Shown piece after piece: positions 15,917 through 25,658 of a stretch of DNA of 64,000 nt. Under the pieces are notes generated by a model. It searched no databases. It was not told the DNA's origin and was given only the letters and a program-made list of their open reading frames with translations. Location: the NCBI GenBank assembly GCA_025362315.1, contig JANYGP010000019.1, forward strand, positions 1-64,000, read 5' to 3'. The translations under genes and the position numbers were made by a program. How positions within the stretch are numbered: position 1 is the first letter of the stretch; each line of letters begins with the position of its first letter. The stretch is from Polaromonas sp. (lineage in GTDB: Bacteria > Pseudomonadota > Gammaproteobacteria > Burkholderiales > Burkholderiaceae_C).

Positions 15917-17353
15917 TCAGGTGAGCGCTGGTTTTAATTGCATCGCTTTGTATTCCAAGAATTCTTCAAAGCCGTACACACTGTTCTCGCGCCCATTGCC
16001 GGACTGTTTGTAACCGCCAAAAGGTGCTTGCGCATTGAATGGTCCACCGTTGATGTCGACCTGTCCGGTCCGCAGGCGCCTGGCAACCCGGATGGCCGCT
16101 TCATCTGTGGCGCCCCAAACCGCGCCGCCCAGTCCGTACACAGTGTCGTTGGCGATGCGCACGGCGTCGTCTGCGTCCTGATACGCAATCACGACCAGCA
16201 CGGGACCAAAAATTTCTTCATGGGCCAGCGTGTCTGAAGGCTTGATGCCCAAAATGGTCGGCTGCACAAAATAACCTGTTGCAAACGCTGGCGCGTCTGC
16301 ACCCCTGGCAATCACATCCGCACCTTGTGCAATGCCGGTTTTGATCAAGCCCAGCACGCGGTCCCGCTGCGCAGCACTGACCAGCGGGCCCAGTTTGCTG
16401 GTCTCGTCCAGGCTGGGGCCAACGCTGTAAGAAGCAATTGCTGCCTGCGCCAAAGCCTTGACTTCGTCATATCGATTCGCAGGTACCAAAAGGCGGGTGT
16501 GAGCCGAACAGGTCTGGCCACTGTTGAGCATGCACGCAGCGACAGTGCCTTTGACAGCTGCGCTGAAGTTGGCATCAGGCAACACGATGCTGGCTGATTT
16601 GCCGCCCAACTCAAGTGCGACACGCTTGACAGTCTGGCTGGCCAGCTCGCCAACGCGCCTGCCTGCACGGGTGGAGCCGGTAAAGCTGAGCATGTCAATT
16701 TCAGGGTGTGTGGCAATCACCTCGCCGACCACCGGCCCAAGACCATTGACCAGGTTGAACACGCCTGGCGGCAAACCCGCTTCATGGATGATTTCAGCCA
16801 GGATTATGGCGTTGACGGGTGCAATCTCGCTCGGTTTAAGCACCACTGTGCAACCGGCTGCCAGGGCAGGCGCTATTTTCAAAGTGATTTGGCTCAGCGG
16901 AAAATTCCATGGTGTGATGCAGCCAACCACCCCAATCGGCTCACGCACAACCAGCGAGTTGCCGACTTTTTTCTCCCATTCAAAGCTGCGTGCCACTTTG
17001 GCAAAATTTCCCCAGTGCCAGGCCGGACCACCCACTTGAATGGCTTTTGCCTGTTTGAGCGGCATGCCGACTTCACGTGCAATGGTTACCGCCAGCTCTT
17101 CAGACCGGGCCTTGACGCCTGCAGCTATTTTGTCCAGGTACCGGGCACGTTCTTCAACCGGCAGCGCAGACCAGCTGTCAAACGCAGATCTCGCGGCGCG
17201 AATTGCTGCATCTGCCTCGCTGGCAGTGCCAGCCGGAACGGTTGCCATCACTTCTTCAGTGCTGCTGTCATGCACGGGGAGCGTCTGAATCCCCTCAGCC
17301 CTGACCCATTGGCCGTTGATGTAATGCGAAAGATATTGTTTTGTAATTGTCAT
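15917..17353 (-). CDS. NAD(P)-dependent aldehyde dehydrogenase
   Basis: This 478-residue enzyme oxidises an aldehyde to the acid using NAD(P)+ in the cytoplasm. The family motifs are in order: [12 protein letters not shown] (about 150), the catalytic glutamate in [11 protein letters not shown] (about 250), the catalytic cysteine in [12 protein letters not shown] (about 285), [11 protein letters not shown] (about 380) and the C-terminal [20 protein letters not shown]. Length and motif spacing are normal for a complete enzyme. No pathway gene lies next to it, so the substrate cannot be assigned. The C-terminal style resembles broad-specificity ALDHs close to the gamma-aminobutyraldehyde or benzaldehyde dehydrogenase groups. 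Confidence 0.92.
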   Translation of the reverse strand: MTITKQYLSHYINGQWVRAEGIQTLPVHDSSTEEVMATVPAGTASEADAAIRAARSAFDSWSALPVEERARYLDKIAAGVKARSEELAVTIAREVGMPLKQAKAIQVGGPAWHWGNFAKVARSFEWEKKVGNSLVVREPIGVVGCITPWNFPLSQITLKIAPALAAGCTVVLKPSEIAPVNAIILAEIIHEAGLPPGVFNLVNGLGPVVGEVIATHPEIDMLSFTGSTRAGRRVGELASQTVKRVALELGGKSASIVLPDANFSAAVKGTVAACMLNSGQTCSAHTRLLVPANRYDEVKALAQAAIASYSVGPSLDETSKLGPLVSAAQRDRVLGLIKTGIAQGADVIARGADAPAFATGYFVQPTILGIKPSDTLAHEEIFGPVLVVIAYQDADDAVRIANDTVYGLGGAVWGATDEAAIRVARRLRTGQVDINGGPFNAQAPFGGYKQSGNGRENSVYGFEEFLEYKAMQLKPALT

Positions 17354-17667
17354 ATTGAAAGCTTACATTGGAAATTTGAGGATGCCCAAAACTGCAAGTG
17401 CCAGAGCATTTACAAAAGTCTACGAAAATAGAAATTACTTGACAACTGGTTACTAACTTGTTGATTTGTATGTTGTTTTGTGTGGACTATTTCATGCTAA
17501 ATCGCTTGCATTTCACGCGCTGCAGATTTAACCTGAAGCCACCTTGGTTCTGTTTGTTATTCAATTTTAAATCTTCACGGGTTTTTAGCCTTCACAGCTT
17601 TTACAGCTTTTCGTGAATTCAGGTTTTGGCAAATTTTTAACGCACCCCATATTTACTTTGGCTTTTT
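17354..17667. other. Intergenic region without a recognised gene
   Basis: These 314 bases lie between divergently transcribed genes and should hold both promoters. They are AT-rich, with a short direct repeat CAGCTTTT near 17595-17615. No terminator, RNA gene or operator is evident. Confidence 0.5.
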
Positions 17668-18036
17668 ATGCGTTCATTCTTACCGTCATTGAAGCTGCCG
17701 ACATTCATGCCCCAGCTGCGCACCAGTTGCATGGCTTTGCTTGGGCGGGCTGAGCCGGCGCCTGAGGCACTGGGTGCCCGCACTGAAATGATTCGCCAGC
17801 TCATGCTGCAGGAGTTGGGTGAGTATGGCGAGAAAAAATTCCCGGCAATTGCCCGGCGCGTCCGTTACGCGCCTGATGTACAGGGCCTGTGGTACGCCAG
17901 AAGCGACGTGATGGCAATTTTGGCCAACTCCCACGGTGAAACCGCAGCACGCGAAAAAATGGCCATGATCAGCGACCGATTCAATGGCCTGCTGCCAAAG
18001 AGCCTGACTGGCAAAATCAGCTTCAAACTGCGCTGA
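17668..18036 (+). CDS. Hypothetical protein, 122 residues
   Basis: This is a small protein with a basic N-terminus and a helical middle (TEMIRQLMLQELGEYGEKKF). A polar segment (VRYAPDVQGLWYARSDVMAI) and a basic end (LTGKISFKLR) follow. It has no signal peptide or membrane segment and no domain I recognise. The ATG has no strong ribosome site. Composition and codon use fit the chromosome, and the frame is open without overlap from better candidates, so it is probably real. Function unknown. Confidence 0.6.
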   Translation: MRSFLPSLKLPTFMPQLRTSCMALLGRAEPAPEALGARTEMIRQLMLQELGEYGEKKFPAIARRVRYAPDVQGLWYARSDVMAILANSHGETAAREKMAMISDRFNGLLPKSLTGKISFKLR

Positions 18037-18069
18037 GATTTTCTGCCGAAGGAACTGCGCTGTCTGGTG

Positions 18070-19044
18070 CTAATCCAGATGACCCCAAACCATCAAGGCA
18101 TCCCGGCCCTCAACAGCCAGCGTAATTTTGGCTCCTACTGGCAGCAGCACTTTGGTTGCAACATGGCCAAACGGCAAGCCCATCAAAACCCGGGCCTTGA
18201 CCTGGCTTTGCAAGCGGGCCGCGACCCCTGCCAGATTAAACCCGCTGTCATAGCCGGCAACCAGCTTGTACTGGCTGAACTGGCCAAAAACAACGGCCTT
18301 TTGATTCGCCAGCACGCCAGCATGCAGCAGGTGCGTGAGGATCCGTTCAATGCGGTAAGGATGCTCCCCTACGTCTTCAATAAACAAAATACCGCCTTTG
18401 ACGGTGTGCGGTTTCGGAAAATAAGGCGTTCCAACCAGGCTGGCCAGAACTGCCAAGTTTCCACCCCAAAGTACTGCATTTTTTATGATGTATTGGCTTT
18501 TAGCCGTTGTATTATGGGCGCTGGCAGCTACTGTATTTGTAGCAGTGATATCTTTGGGTTTGGGCATTTGCCATCCAGCGCCCTCACCTTGCCCGCTTGT
18601 CAGGTCCTCAAAACACGCCTCCATGATGTCGTCTGGCGTCTGCTCAGTGCCAAAGTCCTCACCGAGCGCCGGGCCCGCCCAGGTCACAGCGCCTGTTGTG
18701 GCAAGCAGTGCCATTTGCAGCGCTGTGAAGTCACTCAGCCCAACAAACCTGGTGCCTTTGTCAATCGCCTTGGTCAAAGCCCTGTAATCGATGGCGGGCA
18801 AAATGCGCGTCAGTCCGTAGCCACCCCGCGTGATGAGGGCCACATCAGCCCCACTGGCAGCAGCCCTGGCAATGGCAGCAAGCCGGGTGCCGTCATCGCC
18901 AGCAAAGCGCTGAAATTTGGCCAGGGCCGTTGTGTCAATTTCAACGTCATGGCCCAGCGTTTTCAGCCGCTGGATGCCGCGCCTGAAACTGGCTTTGTCT
19001 CGAACTGCGCTGGACGGCGAATAAATATAAATGTGTTTTTTCAC
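18070..19044 (-). CDS. ldcA: LD-carboxypeptidase (peptidase S66)
   Basis: About 324 residues from the preferred GTG at 19044 (an in-frame TTG lies 24 bases upstream). S66 enzymes cut the L,D bond before the terminal D-alanine of murein tetrapeptides during cell-wall recycling, in the cytoplasm. Seen motifs are the N-terminal IYIYSPSSAVRD, the nucleophile region ALITRGGYGLTRILPAIDY, and LWGGNLAVLASLVGTPYF followed by the acidic LFIEDVGEHPYRIER. A dispersed repeat copy encodes a loop just before LWGGN that family members do not normally have. The downstream ATP-grasp gene starts outside its promoter and ends 14 bases from the upstream TTG, so the two are probably one transcript. Confidence 0.88.
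   Translation of the reverse strand: MKKHIYIYSPSSAVRDKASFRRGIQRLKTLGHDVEIDTTALAKFQRFAGDDGTRLAAIARAAASGADVALITRGGYGLTRILPAIDYRALTKAIDKGTRFVGLSDFTALQMALLATTGAVTWAGPALGEDFGTEQTPDDIMEACFEDLTSGQGEGAGWQMPKPKDITATNTVAASAHNTTAKSQYIIKNAVLWGGNLAVLASLVGTPYFPKPHTVKGGILFIEDVGEHPYRIERILTHLLHAGVLANQKAVVFGQFSQYKLVAGYDSGFNLAGVAARLQSQVKARVLMGLPFGHVATKVLLPVGAKITLAVEGRDALMVWGHLD
18495..18543 (-). repeat. Dispersed 48-bp repeat, copy c, inside ldcA
   Basis: Minus-strand reading ACAGTAGCTGCCAGCGCCCA then TAATAC fits the family. It is translated in the same frame as copy b, giving ATNTVAASAHNTTAKS. Confidence 0.85.
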
Positions 19045-19082
19045 TTGGTAAGTATCGCACCTGGGCAAGTGATACCAGCGTT

Positions 19083-20219
19083 TCAGTTGGATGGCGGGTA
19101 GCGTGCAATCAGACGGTTTTGCCGCTGGTTAAGCCGTGCAAGCGCCAGCACACCCAGGGGTTTGAAACCCCTGAGGCGAAAGGCATTGCCAATGGCAAAC
19201 AGGATGCGCTGCTTTTTAAAAATCATGGCAAAACCGGCAATGACGCCCGTGTTGGGGTCCCACGCCTGGATGGCTTCAGAGCCCGCACCGTTGATTTCCA
19301 TGATGGAAAAAGCGCGGCCTGCCGCCAGCTCTCTCAGGCTGTCAAAACGGACATCAAACCTGCCGAAATAAAACATCGGCATGTCTTTGGCAATTGCATC
19401 TATGGCGCTGGTCAGCTCGGGCGTGATGTACTGGCCACCATCTGCATACAAGCCGCCAACGCGGGTCGAACCAATCGTCGCCAGCCGTACCATTTCGTTA
19501 ACGGCAGGTATTCGCTTGGGGTCGTAGCTGGACTGGTGCCTGGTCGATCTTAGAAGGCGCTGCGCCCGCGGGTCCGCTGCAATCAGCTGGGCAATGCTGC
19601 GCTGGCCATCGCCCGTGATGCGCGGGAAGCTGCGCAGTGCCAGCCCGATGATGGCGCCCGTGTCGGCCCCCGGGTAGCGAACATAAAAAATACCTGCCTC
19701 GCCTTCCTGCGCCAGATACTGCTGCAGCACCACTGTTTCATGCCTCGGAAAGGCAGTCAGATAATCCAGCAGCTCACGAATAGTGGCCACCAGCCGCACA
19801 CCGTGACCACACAGGCCCACATCGGGTTTGGCGATGACAGGAAAGCTCAGGCCCGCATGGTTCATGATGTTTTGAATTTGCTGACCCGTGTACATTCTGC
19901 CCGTCGGTATGGCGCAGTAAGGAGCTGTCGCAGACAGTGCAATTGGCCCCATGCTTTCAAAATATTCCAGTTTGCCCTCACCAACCAGACCGCCTGCAGT
20001 CAGGGCCGGGTTGGCGACTGTAGGCAATGTCAGGCTTTGGTATCGCAGTGCAAGCCACAGCCACTGCAATGTCAGGGGGATGCAGATCAGCCACTTGGGC
20101 ATGCGCTCTAGCAAACTGGGTCTGGCCGCGCGGGGTGTGAGCGCATCAACGGCAGCGTGCACAGCCTGCTGGTTGTACGGGTCAGGTGCAACTTCAGGTT
20201 GGGCAAGCAGATAAGGCAT
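19083..20219 (-). CDS. ATP-grasp domain protein beside ldcA
   Basis: This 378-residue protein has an ATP-grasp fold, which joins a carboxylate to an amine or thiol through an acyl-phosphate. Support comes from the ATP-binding lysine region FPVIAKPDVGLCGHGVRLV (about residue 130), YFGRFDVRFDSL (about 285) and the magnesium-binding IMEINGAGSEAIQAWDP (about 315). A hydrophobic segment (WLICIPLTLQWLWLALRY) near residue 50 may attach it to the membrane. It ends about 38 bases before the ldcA start on the same strand, suggesting a cell-wall or peptide-ligation role. It is not a standard D-Ala-D-Ala ligase, and its substrate is unknown. Confidence 0.75.
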   Translation of the reverse strand: MPYLLAQPEVAPDPYNQQAVHAAVDALTPRAARPSLLERMPKWLICIPLTLQWLWLALRYQSLTLPTVANPALTAGGLVGEGKLEYFESMGPIALSATAPYCAIPTGRMYTGQQIQNIMNHAGLSFPVIAKPDVGLCGHGVRLVATIRELLDYLTAFPRHETVVLQQYLAQEGEAGIFYVRYPGADTGAIIGLALRSFPRITGDGQRSIAQLIAADPRAQRLLRSTRHQSSYDPKRIPAVNEMVRLATIGSTRVGGLYADGGQYITPELTSAIDAIAKDMPMFYFGRFDVRFDSLRELAAGRAFSIMEINGAGSEAIQAWDPNTGVIAGFAMIFKKQRILFAIGNAFRLRGFKPLGVLALARLNQRQNRLIARYPPSN

Positions 20220-20434
20220 GTGTTTGCGGACAGTGAACTTGCCAAAATGGCTGGCCTGCTACAGAGATGTCAGCAAGAATGTGCTGAAGTGACCGCAGAG
20301 GTGACAGAGTGACAGGAAAGCAATACAGATTGTTACCACTTGACCAGAGTTATCACGTACGAAGCCTTACTTAAAGGCTGTAGGCCAATACCGATCAAAT
20401 CTTGTGCAAGTCTTAACAAAAAGCATACTATGTT

Positions 20435-20483
20435 GCTATTTTTACAGTAGCTGCCTGCGCCGGTGTTATGGGGGCTACAAGCG
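20435..20483 (+). repeat. Dispersed 48-bp repeat, copy d
   Basis: GCTATTTTTACAGTAGCTGC followed by CTGCGCCGGTGTTA and GGGGGCTACAAGC. It lies in the gap downstream of glmM. Confidence 0.85.
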
Positions 20484-20498
20484 TTAATGAAGCTCGAT

Positions 20499-21830
20499 TT
20501 AGCCTGTTACAGCCTTGGCAAGCCTCTCAGCGCAAGTTTTAGCCTGCAATGCATCACGCGCTTCAACCATCAGGCGCAGCAGGGGCTCGGTCCCGCTTGC
20601 ACGAATCAGGGTTCGGCCAGATTGCCTCAGCTCCGCGTCAATGGCGGTAATTTCAGCCTTCAATAAAGCATTGCTTTTCCAGTCCTGACCGGGTTTTAAA
20701 CGAACATTGATCAATGTCTGGGGGAACAAAGTCACATCTTCCAGCAGCTTTTCAAGCGTCTGGCCGCTGCGCACACAGGCCTGAAGAACCTGGAGGGCAC
20801 TGATCAGCCCGTCGCCGGTGGTGTGCCTGTCAAGCGCCAGCAAATGGCCTGAGCCTTCACCGCCCAGCAACCAGCCCCGTTTTTCAAGCTCTTCCAGAAC
20901 GTAACGATCACCCACCTGGGCGCGAACAAATTCAACGCCCTTTGATTTCAGGGCCACTTCGACTGCCATGTTCGTCATCAGCGTGCCCACAGCGCCTGGC
21001 ACTTTTTCTCCTCGGGCCAGGCGTTCATTGACCATCAGAAACAGCACCTCATCGCCATTGAAAAGGCGGCCTGCATGGTCAATAAGCTGCAGCCGGTCGG
21101 CATCTCCATCCAGCGCCACACCAAAGTCGGCCCGGTGTGCGTGCACAGCTTCAATCAGTGCCTCGGGGTGGGTTGCACCCACGCGGTCATTGATGTTCAC
21201 GCCGTCAGGTGTGCAGCCGATGGCCACCACTTCTGCGCCAAGTTCATGAAACACCTTGGGTGCAATGTGATAAGCCGCACCGTGCGCGCCATCGACCACG
21301 ATGCGCAGGCCTTTGAGCGTCAGGTCGTTGGCAAAAGTGCTTTTGCAAAATTCGATGTACCGGCCTGCTGCGTCCTCCAGTCGCCGGGTTTTGCCCAATT
21401 CGGCAGAGTCTGCCCACACGGGCAACTCCAGCAAGGCAGCCTCAACTGCCAGCTCCCACGCATCATCAAGCTTGGTGCCGTGTGCACTGAAAAACTTGAT
21501 GCCGTTGTCAGCAAATGGGTTGTGACTGGCACTGATCACCACGCCCAGACTGGCGCGCTGCGTGCGGGTCAGGTAAGCCACGCCCGGCGTGGGCAGTGGC
21601 CCCAGCAGCACCACGTCCACACCGGCAGAATTGAAACCGGACTCCAGCGCGCTTTCCAGCATGTAGCCAGAGATGCGGGTGTCCTTGCCAATCAGCACCG
21701 TCGGGCGCGACTCTGTGCGCTTGAGCACACGCCCCACCGCATGCGCCAGACGCAGCACAAAGTCGGGGGTAATAGGCGGCTGGCCAACTGTGCCGCGAAT
21801 ACCGTCGGTGCCAAAGTATTGTCTGGTCAT
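20499..21830 (-). CDS. glmM: Phosphoglucosamine mutase
   Basis: This 443-residue cytoplasmic enzyme converts glucosamine-6-phosphate to glucosamine-1-phosphate for UDP-GlcNAc, the precursor of peptidoglycan and LPS. Motifs: N-terminal [20 protein letters not shown], the phosphoserine loop [17 protein letters not shown] (serine about residue 102), the metal loop [13 protein letters not shown] (about 240), substrate-binding [19 protein letters not shown] (about 325) and the phosphate-binding [15 protein letters not shown] near the end. Length matches the family. It is the last gene of the conserved block rlmE-ftsH-folP-glmM and starts 21 bases after folP. Confidence 0.97.
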   Translation of the reverse strand: MTRQYFGTDGIRGTVGQPPITPDFVLRLAHAVGRVLKRTESRPTVLIGKDTRISGYMLESALESGFNSAGVDVVLLGPLPTPGVAYLTRTQRASLGVVISASHNPFADNGIKFFSAHGTKLDDAWELAVEAALLELPVWADSAELGKTRRLEDAAGRYIEFCKSTFANDLTLKGLRIVVDGAHGAAYHIAPKVFHELGAEVVAIGCTPDGVNINDRVGATHPEALIEAVHAHRADFGVALDGDADRLQLIDHAGRLFNGDEVLFLMVNERLARGEKVPGAVGTLMTNMAVEVALKSKGVEFVRAQVGDRYVLEELEKRGWLLGGEGSGHLLALDRHTTGDGLISALQVLQACVRSGQTLEKLLEDVTLFPQTLINVRLKPGQDWKSNALLKAEITAIDAELRQSGRTLIRASGTEPLLRLMVEARDALQAKTCAERLAKAVTG

Positions 21831-21851
21831 GTTGATTCACTCTTGAGTTTG

Positions 21852-22739
21852 CTAATTTTTTTGAGTTGCCATGTCGGCAGCCGCCCCTGCAGTGCGCCAC
21901 ACTTGAAGTGCCTGCGCTGTCTGTCTAACATCATGCACCCGAATCAGCCTTGCACCGCGCTCTATTGCCATCAACGCTGCGGCAATGCTGGGTACCAAGC
22001 GCTCGGCTGCGTCCATTTCAGAGGCCAGCTCTGGCGATTTGCTGCAGACAGCTGCCAGCGACGACTTGCGTGACCAACCTGCCAGCAGCGGATATCCAGC
22101 TGCCAGAAGTTCTGTCTGGCGGGCCAGCAAGGCAAAATTTTGCGCGACTGTTTTGCCAAAGCCAATGCCCGGATCCAGCACGATGCGTGCGTGCTGGATG
22201 CCTGCTGACTCCACAACCGCAGCACGTTCTTTTAAAAAATCCAACACCTGTATCACTGCATCGCCCTGCATCGGTTGGACCTGCATGGTTTGCGGCTCAC
22301 GATGCATGTGCATCAGGCAAACGCCACATGCCCGATGCGCTGCCACCGCCTGTACGGCCCCAGCCTGACGCAGCGCCCAGATGTCGTTGATGATGTCAGC
22401 CCCCGCATCAAGTGCTGCCTGCATGACTGCTGGCTTGTACGTGTCTACCGACACTGGCACACCCAGCGTGACAGCATGGCGCACAACTGGCATCACTCGC
22501 GCCAGCTCTTCAGCCAAAGGCAGTGGATGGGTGCCAGGCCGGCTTGACTCGCCGCCAATGTCCAGAATGTCAGCACCGTCCTTGACCAGTTGCTCACAAT
22601 GCGCCAATGCGCTGGCCATGCCATTGGCTGGCGCGTAAAAATGGCCACCATCTGAAAATGAGTCCGGCGTGACATTGACAATGCCCATGATTTTGGGCTC
22701 TGTCACATCAATCTGAAAGCGACTGGTTTGCCAGATCAA
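21852..22739 (-). CDS. folP: Dihydropteroate synthase
   Basis: About 295 residues. The enzyme joins p-aminobenzoate to the pterin diphosphate in folate synthesis and is the sulfonamide target. Seen: IMGIVNVTPDSFSDGGHFY, ADILDIGGESSRPGTHPL, VPVSVDTYKPAVMQAALD, DIINDIWAL, VLDPGIGFGKTVAQNF and the phosphate-binding AGWSRKSSL. The frame is open further upstream to 22778, but that part runs into the ftsH terminator and its T tract, so translation from there is unlikely. I choose the TTG at 22739, giving MIWQTSRFQID. Its C-terminal RLIRVHDVRQTAQALQVW is normal. It sits between ftsH and glmM. Confidence 0.95.
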   Translation of the reverse strand: MIWQTSRFQIDVTEPKIMGIVNVTPDSFSDGGHFYAPANGMASALAHCEQLVKDGADILDIGGESSRPGTHPLPLAEELARVMPVVRHAVTLGVPVSVDTYKPAVMQAALDAGADIINDIWALRQAGAVQAVAAHRACGVCLMHMHREPQTMQVQPMQGDAVIQVLDFLKERAAVVESAGIQHARIVLDPGIGFGKTVAQNFALLARQTELLAAGYPLLAGWSRKSSLAAVCSKSPELASEMDAAERLVPSIAAALMAIERGARLIRVHDVRQTAQALQVWRTAGAAADMATQKN

Positions 22740-22770
22740 CTGCGCTGTCCATCTGCAATACAACCGCAAT

Positions 22771-22801
22771 AAAAACAAAAAACCCGGGGCAAGCCCGGGT
22801 T
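22771..22801 (-). terminator. Rho-independent terminator after ftsH
   Basis: On the minus strand, AACCCGGG pairs with CCCGGGTT (22781-22801) with a five-base loop, followed by a T-rich run (22780 down to 22771). It separates ftsH from folP, so folP needs read-through or its own promoter. Confidence 0.85.
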
Positions 22802-22827
22802 CATTGAAATGCTTAAAACCGTTGCAA

Positions 22828-24762
22828 TCACAAATCGTTTCTGGCAGCAGCAGGCGCCGGGTCGGGGTTCACAGCCGGCGCTCCACCGCTCGGGCCGCTT
22901 CCGCCGCTGACCGGTGGTGTACGCGGCGTCCAGTCTTTTGGCGGGCGCGGCTCCTTGCCGGCAATGATGTCGTCGATCTGCTCCGAATCAATGGTTTCCC
23001 ATTCAATCAGCGCCTTGGCCATGGCGTGCATTTTGTCTTTGTTTTCTTCAATGATGGCACGCCCGACTGCATACTGCTGGTCAATGATGCGGCGCACTTC
23101 ACCGTCAACCTTTTGCATGGTGGTTTCACTCATGCTGGTGGTTTTCGTCACTGACCGGCCCAAAAATACTTCGCCTTCGTTTTCGGCATAGACCATCGGG
23201 CCCAATGCTTCGGTCATGCCGTAGCGGGTCACCATGTCACGCGCCAGACCTGTTGCACGCTCAAAGTCGTTGCTGGCGCCCGTGGTCATCTGGTTCATGA
23301 AGACTTCTTCAGCAATCCTGCCGCCAAACAACATGCTGATCTGGCTCAGCATGAACTCTTTGTCGTAGCTGTATCGGTCGGCAGCGGGCAAACTCATCGT
23401 GACACCCAAAGCGCGTCCACGCGGAATGATGGTTACCTTGTGTACCGGGTCGCACTTGGGAAGCATTTTGCCAATCAGCGCATGGCCTGACTCGTGATAT
23501 GCCGTGTTGCGACGCTCTTCTTCCGGCATCACCATGCTCTTGCGCTCAGGTCCCATCAGGATTTTGTCTTTGGCTTTTTCAAAGTCCACCATCTCAACTG
23601 TGCGTGCATTGCGGCGTGCAGCCATCAACGCAGCTTCGTTGCATAAATTGGCCAGGTCGGCTCCCGACATGCCAGGTGTGCCGCGTGCAATCACGCTGGG
23701 GCTCACGTCCTGGCCCAAAGGGACCTTGCGCATGTGCACATTCAAAATCTGTTCGCGACCACGAATATCCGGCAGTGTCACATACACCTGGCGATCAAAA
23801 CGTCCTGGGCGCAGCAAGGCAGCATCCAGAATGTCAGGACGATTGGTAGCCGCCACCACGATCACGCCAACGTTGGTTTCAAAGCCGTCCATCTCCACCA
23901 GCATCTGGTTTAGTGTTTGCTCGCGTTCGTCATTGCCGCCGCCCAAGCCTGCGCCCCGCTGGCGGCCAACCGCATCAATTTCGTCAATGAAAATAATGCA
24001 GGGGGCGTTTTTCTTGGCGTTGTCAAACATGTCGCGCACACGGGACGCGCCCACACCAACAAACATTTCGACAAAGTCTGAACCGGAAATTGAGAAAAAC
24101 GGCACCTTGGCTTCGCCTGCAATGCTTTTGGCCAGCAGCGTTTTGCCGGTGCCCGGAGGGCCGACCAACAACAGACCGCGTGGAATCCGTCCGCCCAGTT
24201 TCTGAAACTTGGTAGGATCTTTCAAAAAGTCAACGACTTCCTTGACTTCTTCTTTCGCCTCGTCACAGCCTGCAACGTCTGCAAATGTCACGGGGTTGGT
24301 GGACTCGTCCAGCAAGCGCGCTTTTGATTTGCCGAAGCTGAAAGCGCCGCCTTTGCCGCCGCCCTGCATTTGCCGCATGAAGTAAACCCACACACCAATC
24401 AGCAGCAGCATCGGGCCCCAGCTGACCAGCAAAGTCATCAAGAGCGAGCCTTCTTCGCGGGCCTTGACGTCAAACTTCACGTCGTTGGCTATCAGGTCAC
24501 CCACCAGCCCGCGGTCAAGATAAGTGGCCGTGGTGCGCACCTTGCGATCGTCGGTCGTGGTGGCAACGATTTCAGTGCCGCCCTGCCCTTCAGCAATGGT
24601 GGCAGCCTTGATGCGCTTGCCCCGAACTTCTTCCAGAAATTCAGAATACCCAAGGTAATTGGCGCCCGCGCTACCACGGGTGTCAAACTGCTTGAAAACA
24701 GTGAACAGCACCATGCCGATCACCAGCCATATTGCAACTTTTGAAAACCACTGATTGTTCAA
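22828..24762 (-). CDS. ftsH: ATP-dependent zinc metalloprotease FtsH
   Basis: This 644-residue membrane protease degrades misfolded membrane proteins and regulators such as sigma-32 and LpxC. Order of parts: N-terminal membrane helix (about 6-24), periplasmic segment (25-105), second helix ([13 protein letters not shown]), AAA domain with Walker [19 protein letters not shown] (about 198), Walker [19 protein letters not shown] and arginine-finger region [12 protein letters not shown]. The peptidase has zinc motif HESGHALIG (about 420) and distal aspartate region [17 protein letters not shown]. Complete and canonical. It follows rlmE, as in many proteobacteria, and ends in a strong terminator. 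Confidence 0.98.
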   Translation of the reverse strand: MNNQWFSKVAIWLVIGMVLFTVFKQFDTRGSAGANYLGYSEFLEEVRGKRIKAATIAEGQGGTEIVATTTDDRKVRTTATYLDRGLVGDLIANDVKFDVKAREEGSLLMTLLVSWGPMLLLIGVWVYFMRQMQGGGKGGAFSFGKSKARLLDESTNPVTFADVAGCDEAKEEVKEVVDFLKDPTKFQKLGGRIPRGLLLVGPPGTGKTLLAKSIAGEAKVPFFSISGSDFVEMFVGVGASRVRDMFDNAKKNAPCIIFIDEIDAVGRQRGAGLGGGNDEREQTLNQMLVEMDGFETNVGVIVVAATNRPDILDAALLRPGRFDRQVYVTLPDIRGREQILNVHMRKVPLGQDVSPSVIARGTPGMSGADLANLCNEAALMAARRNARTVEMVDFEKAKDKILMGPERKSMVMPEEERRNTAYHESGHALIGKMLPKCDPVHKVTIIPRGRALGVTMSLPAADRYSYDKEFMLSQISMLFGGRIAEEVFMNQMTTGASNDFERATGLARDMVTRYGMTEALGPMVYAENEGEVFLGRSVTKTTSMSETTMQKVDGEVRRIIDQQYAVGRAIIEENKDKMHAMAKALIEWETIDSEQIDDIIAGKEPRPPKDWTPRTPPVSGGSGPSGGAPAVNPDPAPAAARNDL

Positions 24763-24889
24763 GGAAGACTCCGATCAAAAAACCCAGATGCACAACGTGC
24801 GCCATTGACAGGGTAGATGCATCGCATTCTAGGCTTTTCAAGACTTCAAACTACCCATTTGCTGCTTACACCCCTCATGGGGCGCGGTT

Positions 24890-25630
24890 TTAAGGCAATT
24901 GAAGTGGCTTGTCCGGATTCTTCAGACCAAGCCCAACTAAAAATGTCTCGGACGACCCAGGCCGTGATGCTTTGGGTTTGAAACGCTTGACAACGCCAAA
25001 GGTGTCCTTGAACAGCTTGACCATCGGGTCATACGCGCCGCCATGAAACAACTTGACCACCAGCGCGCCGCCAGGTTTGAGGTGCTGGACAGAAAAGTCA
25101 ACCGCCAGTTCAACCAGATCGCTGATGCGCGCAGCATCAGCCGACTCAATGCCTGACAAGTTGGGCGCCATGTCTGACATGACCAGGTCCAGCTTTTTTG
25201 CAGCGCCCCCGGCTGCCAGCGTTTGCTCCAGAAGTTGCAGCACTGCCACTTCCCGAAAATCCCCCTGGATAAAACTCACGCCTTCGATGGGCTCCATGGC
25301 CAGCAGATCAAGCGCCAAAATCTGGCCGTTGAGCTCACCCGTAGCCGCCCCTTTTGGCGACATCTTGCGCCGTGCATACTGGCTCCACGCACCGGGTGTG
25401 CTGCCCAGGTCCACCACCAGGCTGCCGGGTTTGATCAGGCCCAGGTTTTCGTCAATTTCCTTGAGTTTGTAGGCAGCACGAGCCCGGTAGCCCTCACGCT
25501 GGGCCAGTTTGACAAAGGGGTCATTGATGTGGTCGTGCAACCAGGCCTTGTTGACCTTGCTGCCGCGTTTGGCACTGTCAGCATCGGTTTTTTTGATTTT
25601 TTCAGTGCTGGGCTTGACGTTTGGCTTCAT
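24890..25630 (-). CDS. rlmE: 23S rRNA 2'-O-methyltransferase RlmE (FtsJ)
   Basis: About 246 residues from the ATG at 25630 (a GTG lies 15 bases upstream). RlmE methylates the ribose of U2552 in 23S rRNA using S-adenosylmethionine during 50S assembly. Motifs: [20 protein letters not shown], the SAM-binding [37 protein letters not shown], and the lysine of [12 protein letters not shown], matching the K-D-K-E set. The N-terminus has an added lysine-rich tail ([18 protein letters not shown]). It starts 28 bases from the divergent yhbY and leads the rlmE-ftsH-folP-glmM block. Confidence 0.95.
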   Translation of the reverse strand: MKPNVKPSTEKIKKTDADSAKRGSKVNKAWLHDHINDPFVKLAQREGYRARAAYKLKEIDENLGLIKPGSLVVDLGSTPGAWSQYARRKMSPKGAATGELNGQILALDLLAMEPIEGVSFIQGDFREVAVLQLLEQTLAAGGAAKKLDLVMSDMAPNLSGIESADAARISDLVELAVDFSVQHLKPGGALVVKLFHGGAYDPMVKLFKDTFGVVKRFKPKASRPGSSETFLVGLGLKNPDKPLQLP

Positions 25631-25658
25631 CTCTGGATTGTCCACCGATAATCATCCC

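Noticed and set aside
18067-19101. A 344-residue plus-strand frame opposite ldcA
   Set aside because: The minus-strand frame has full S66 motifs and the plus frame has none.
24830-24890. Possible further copy of the dispersed repeat (TTTGCTGCTTACACCCCTCATGGGG)-like stretch
   Set aside because: Only a few bases match the core and the GCGCCCG part is lacking; could be chance.
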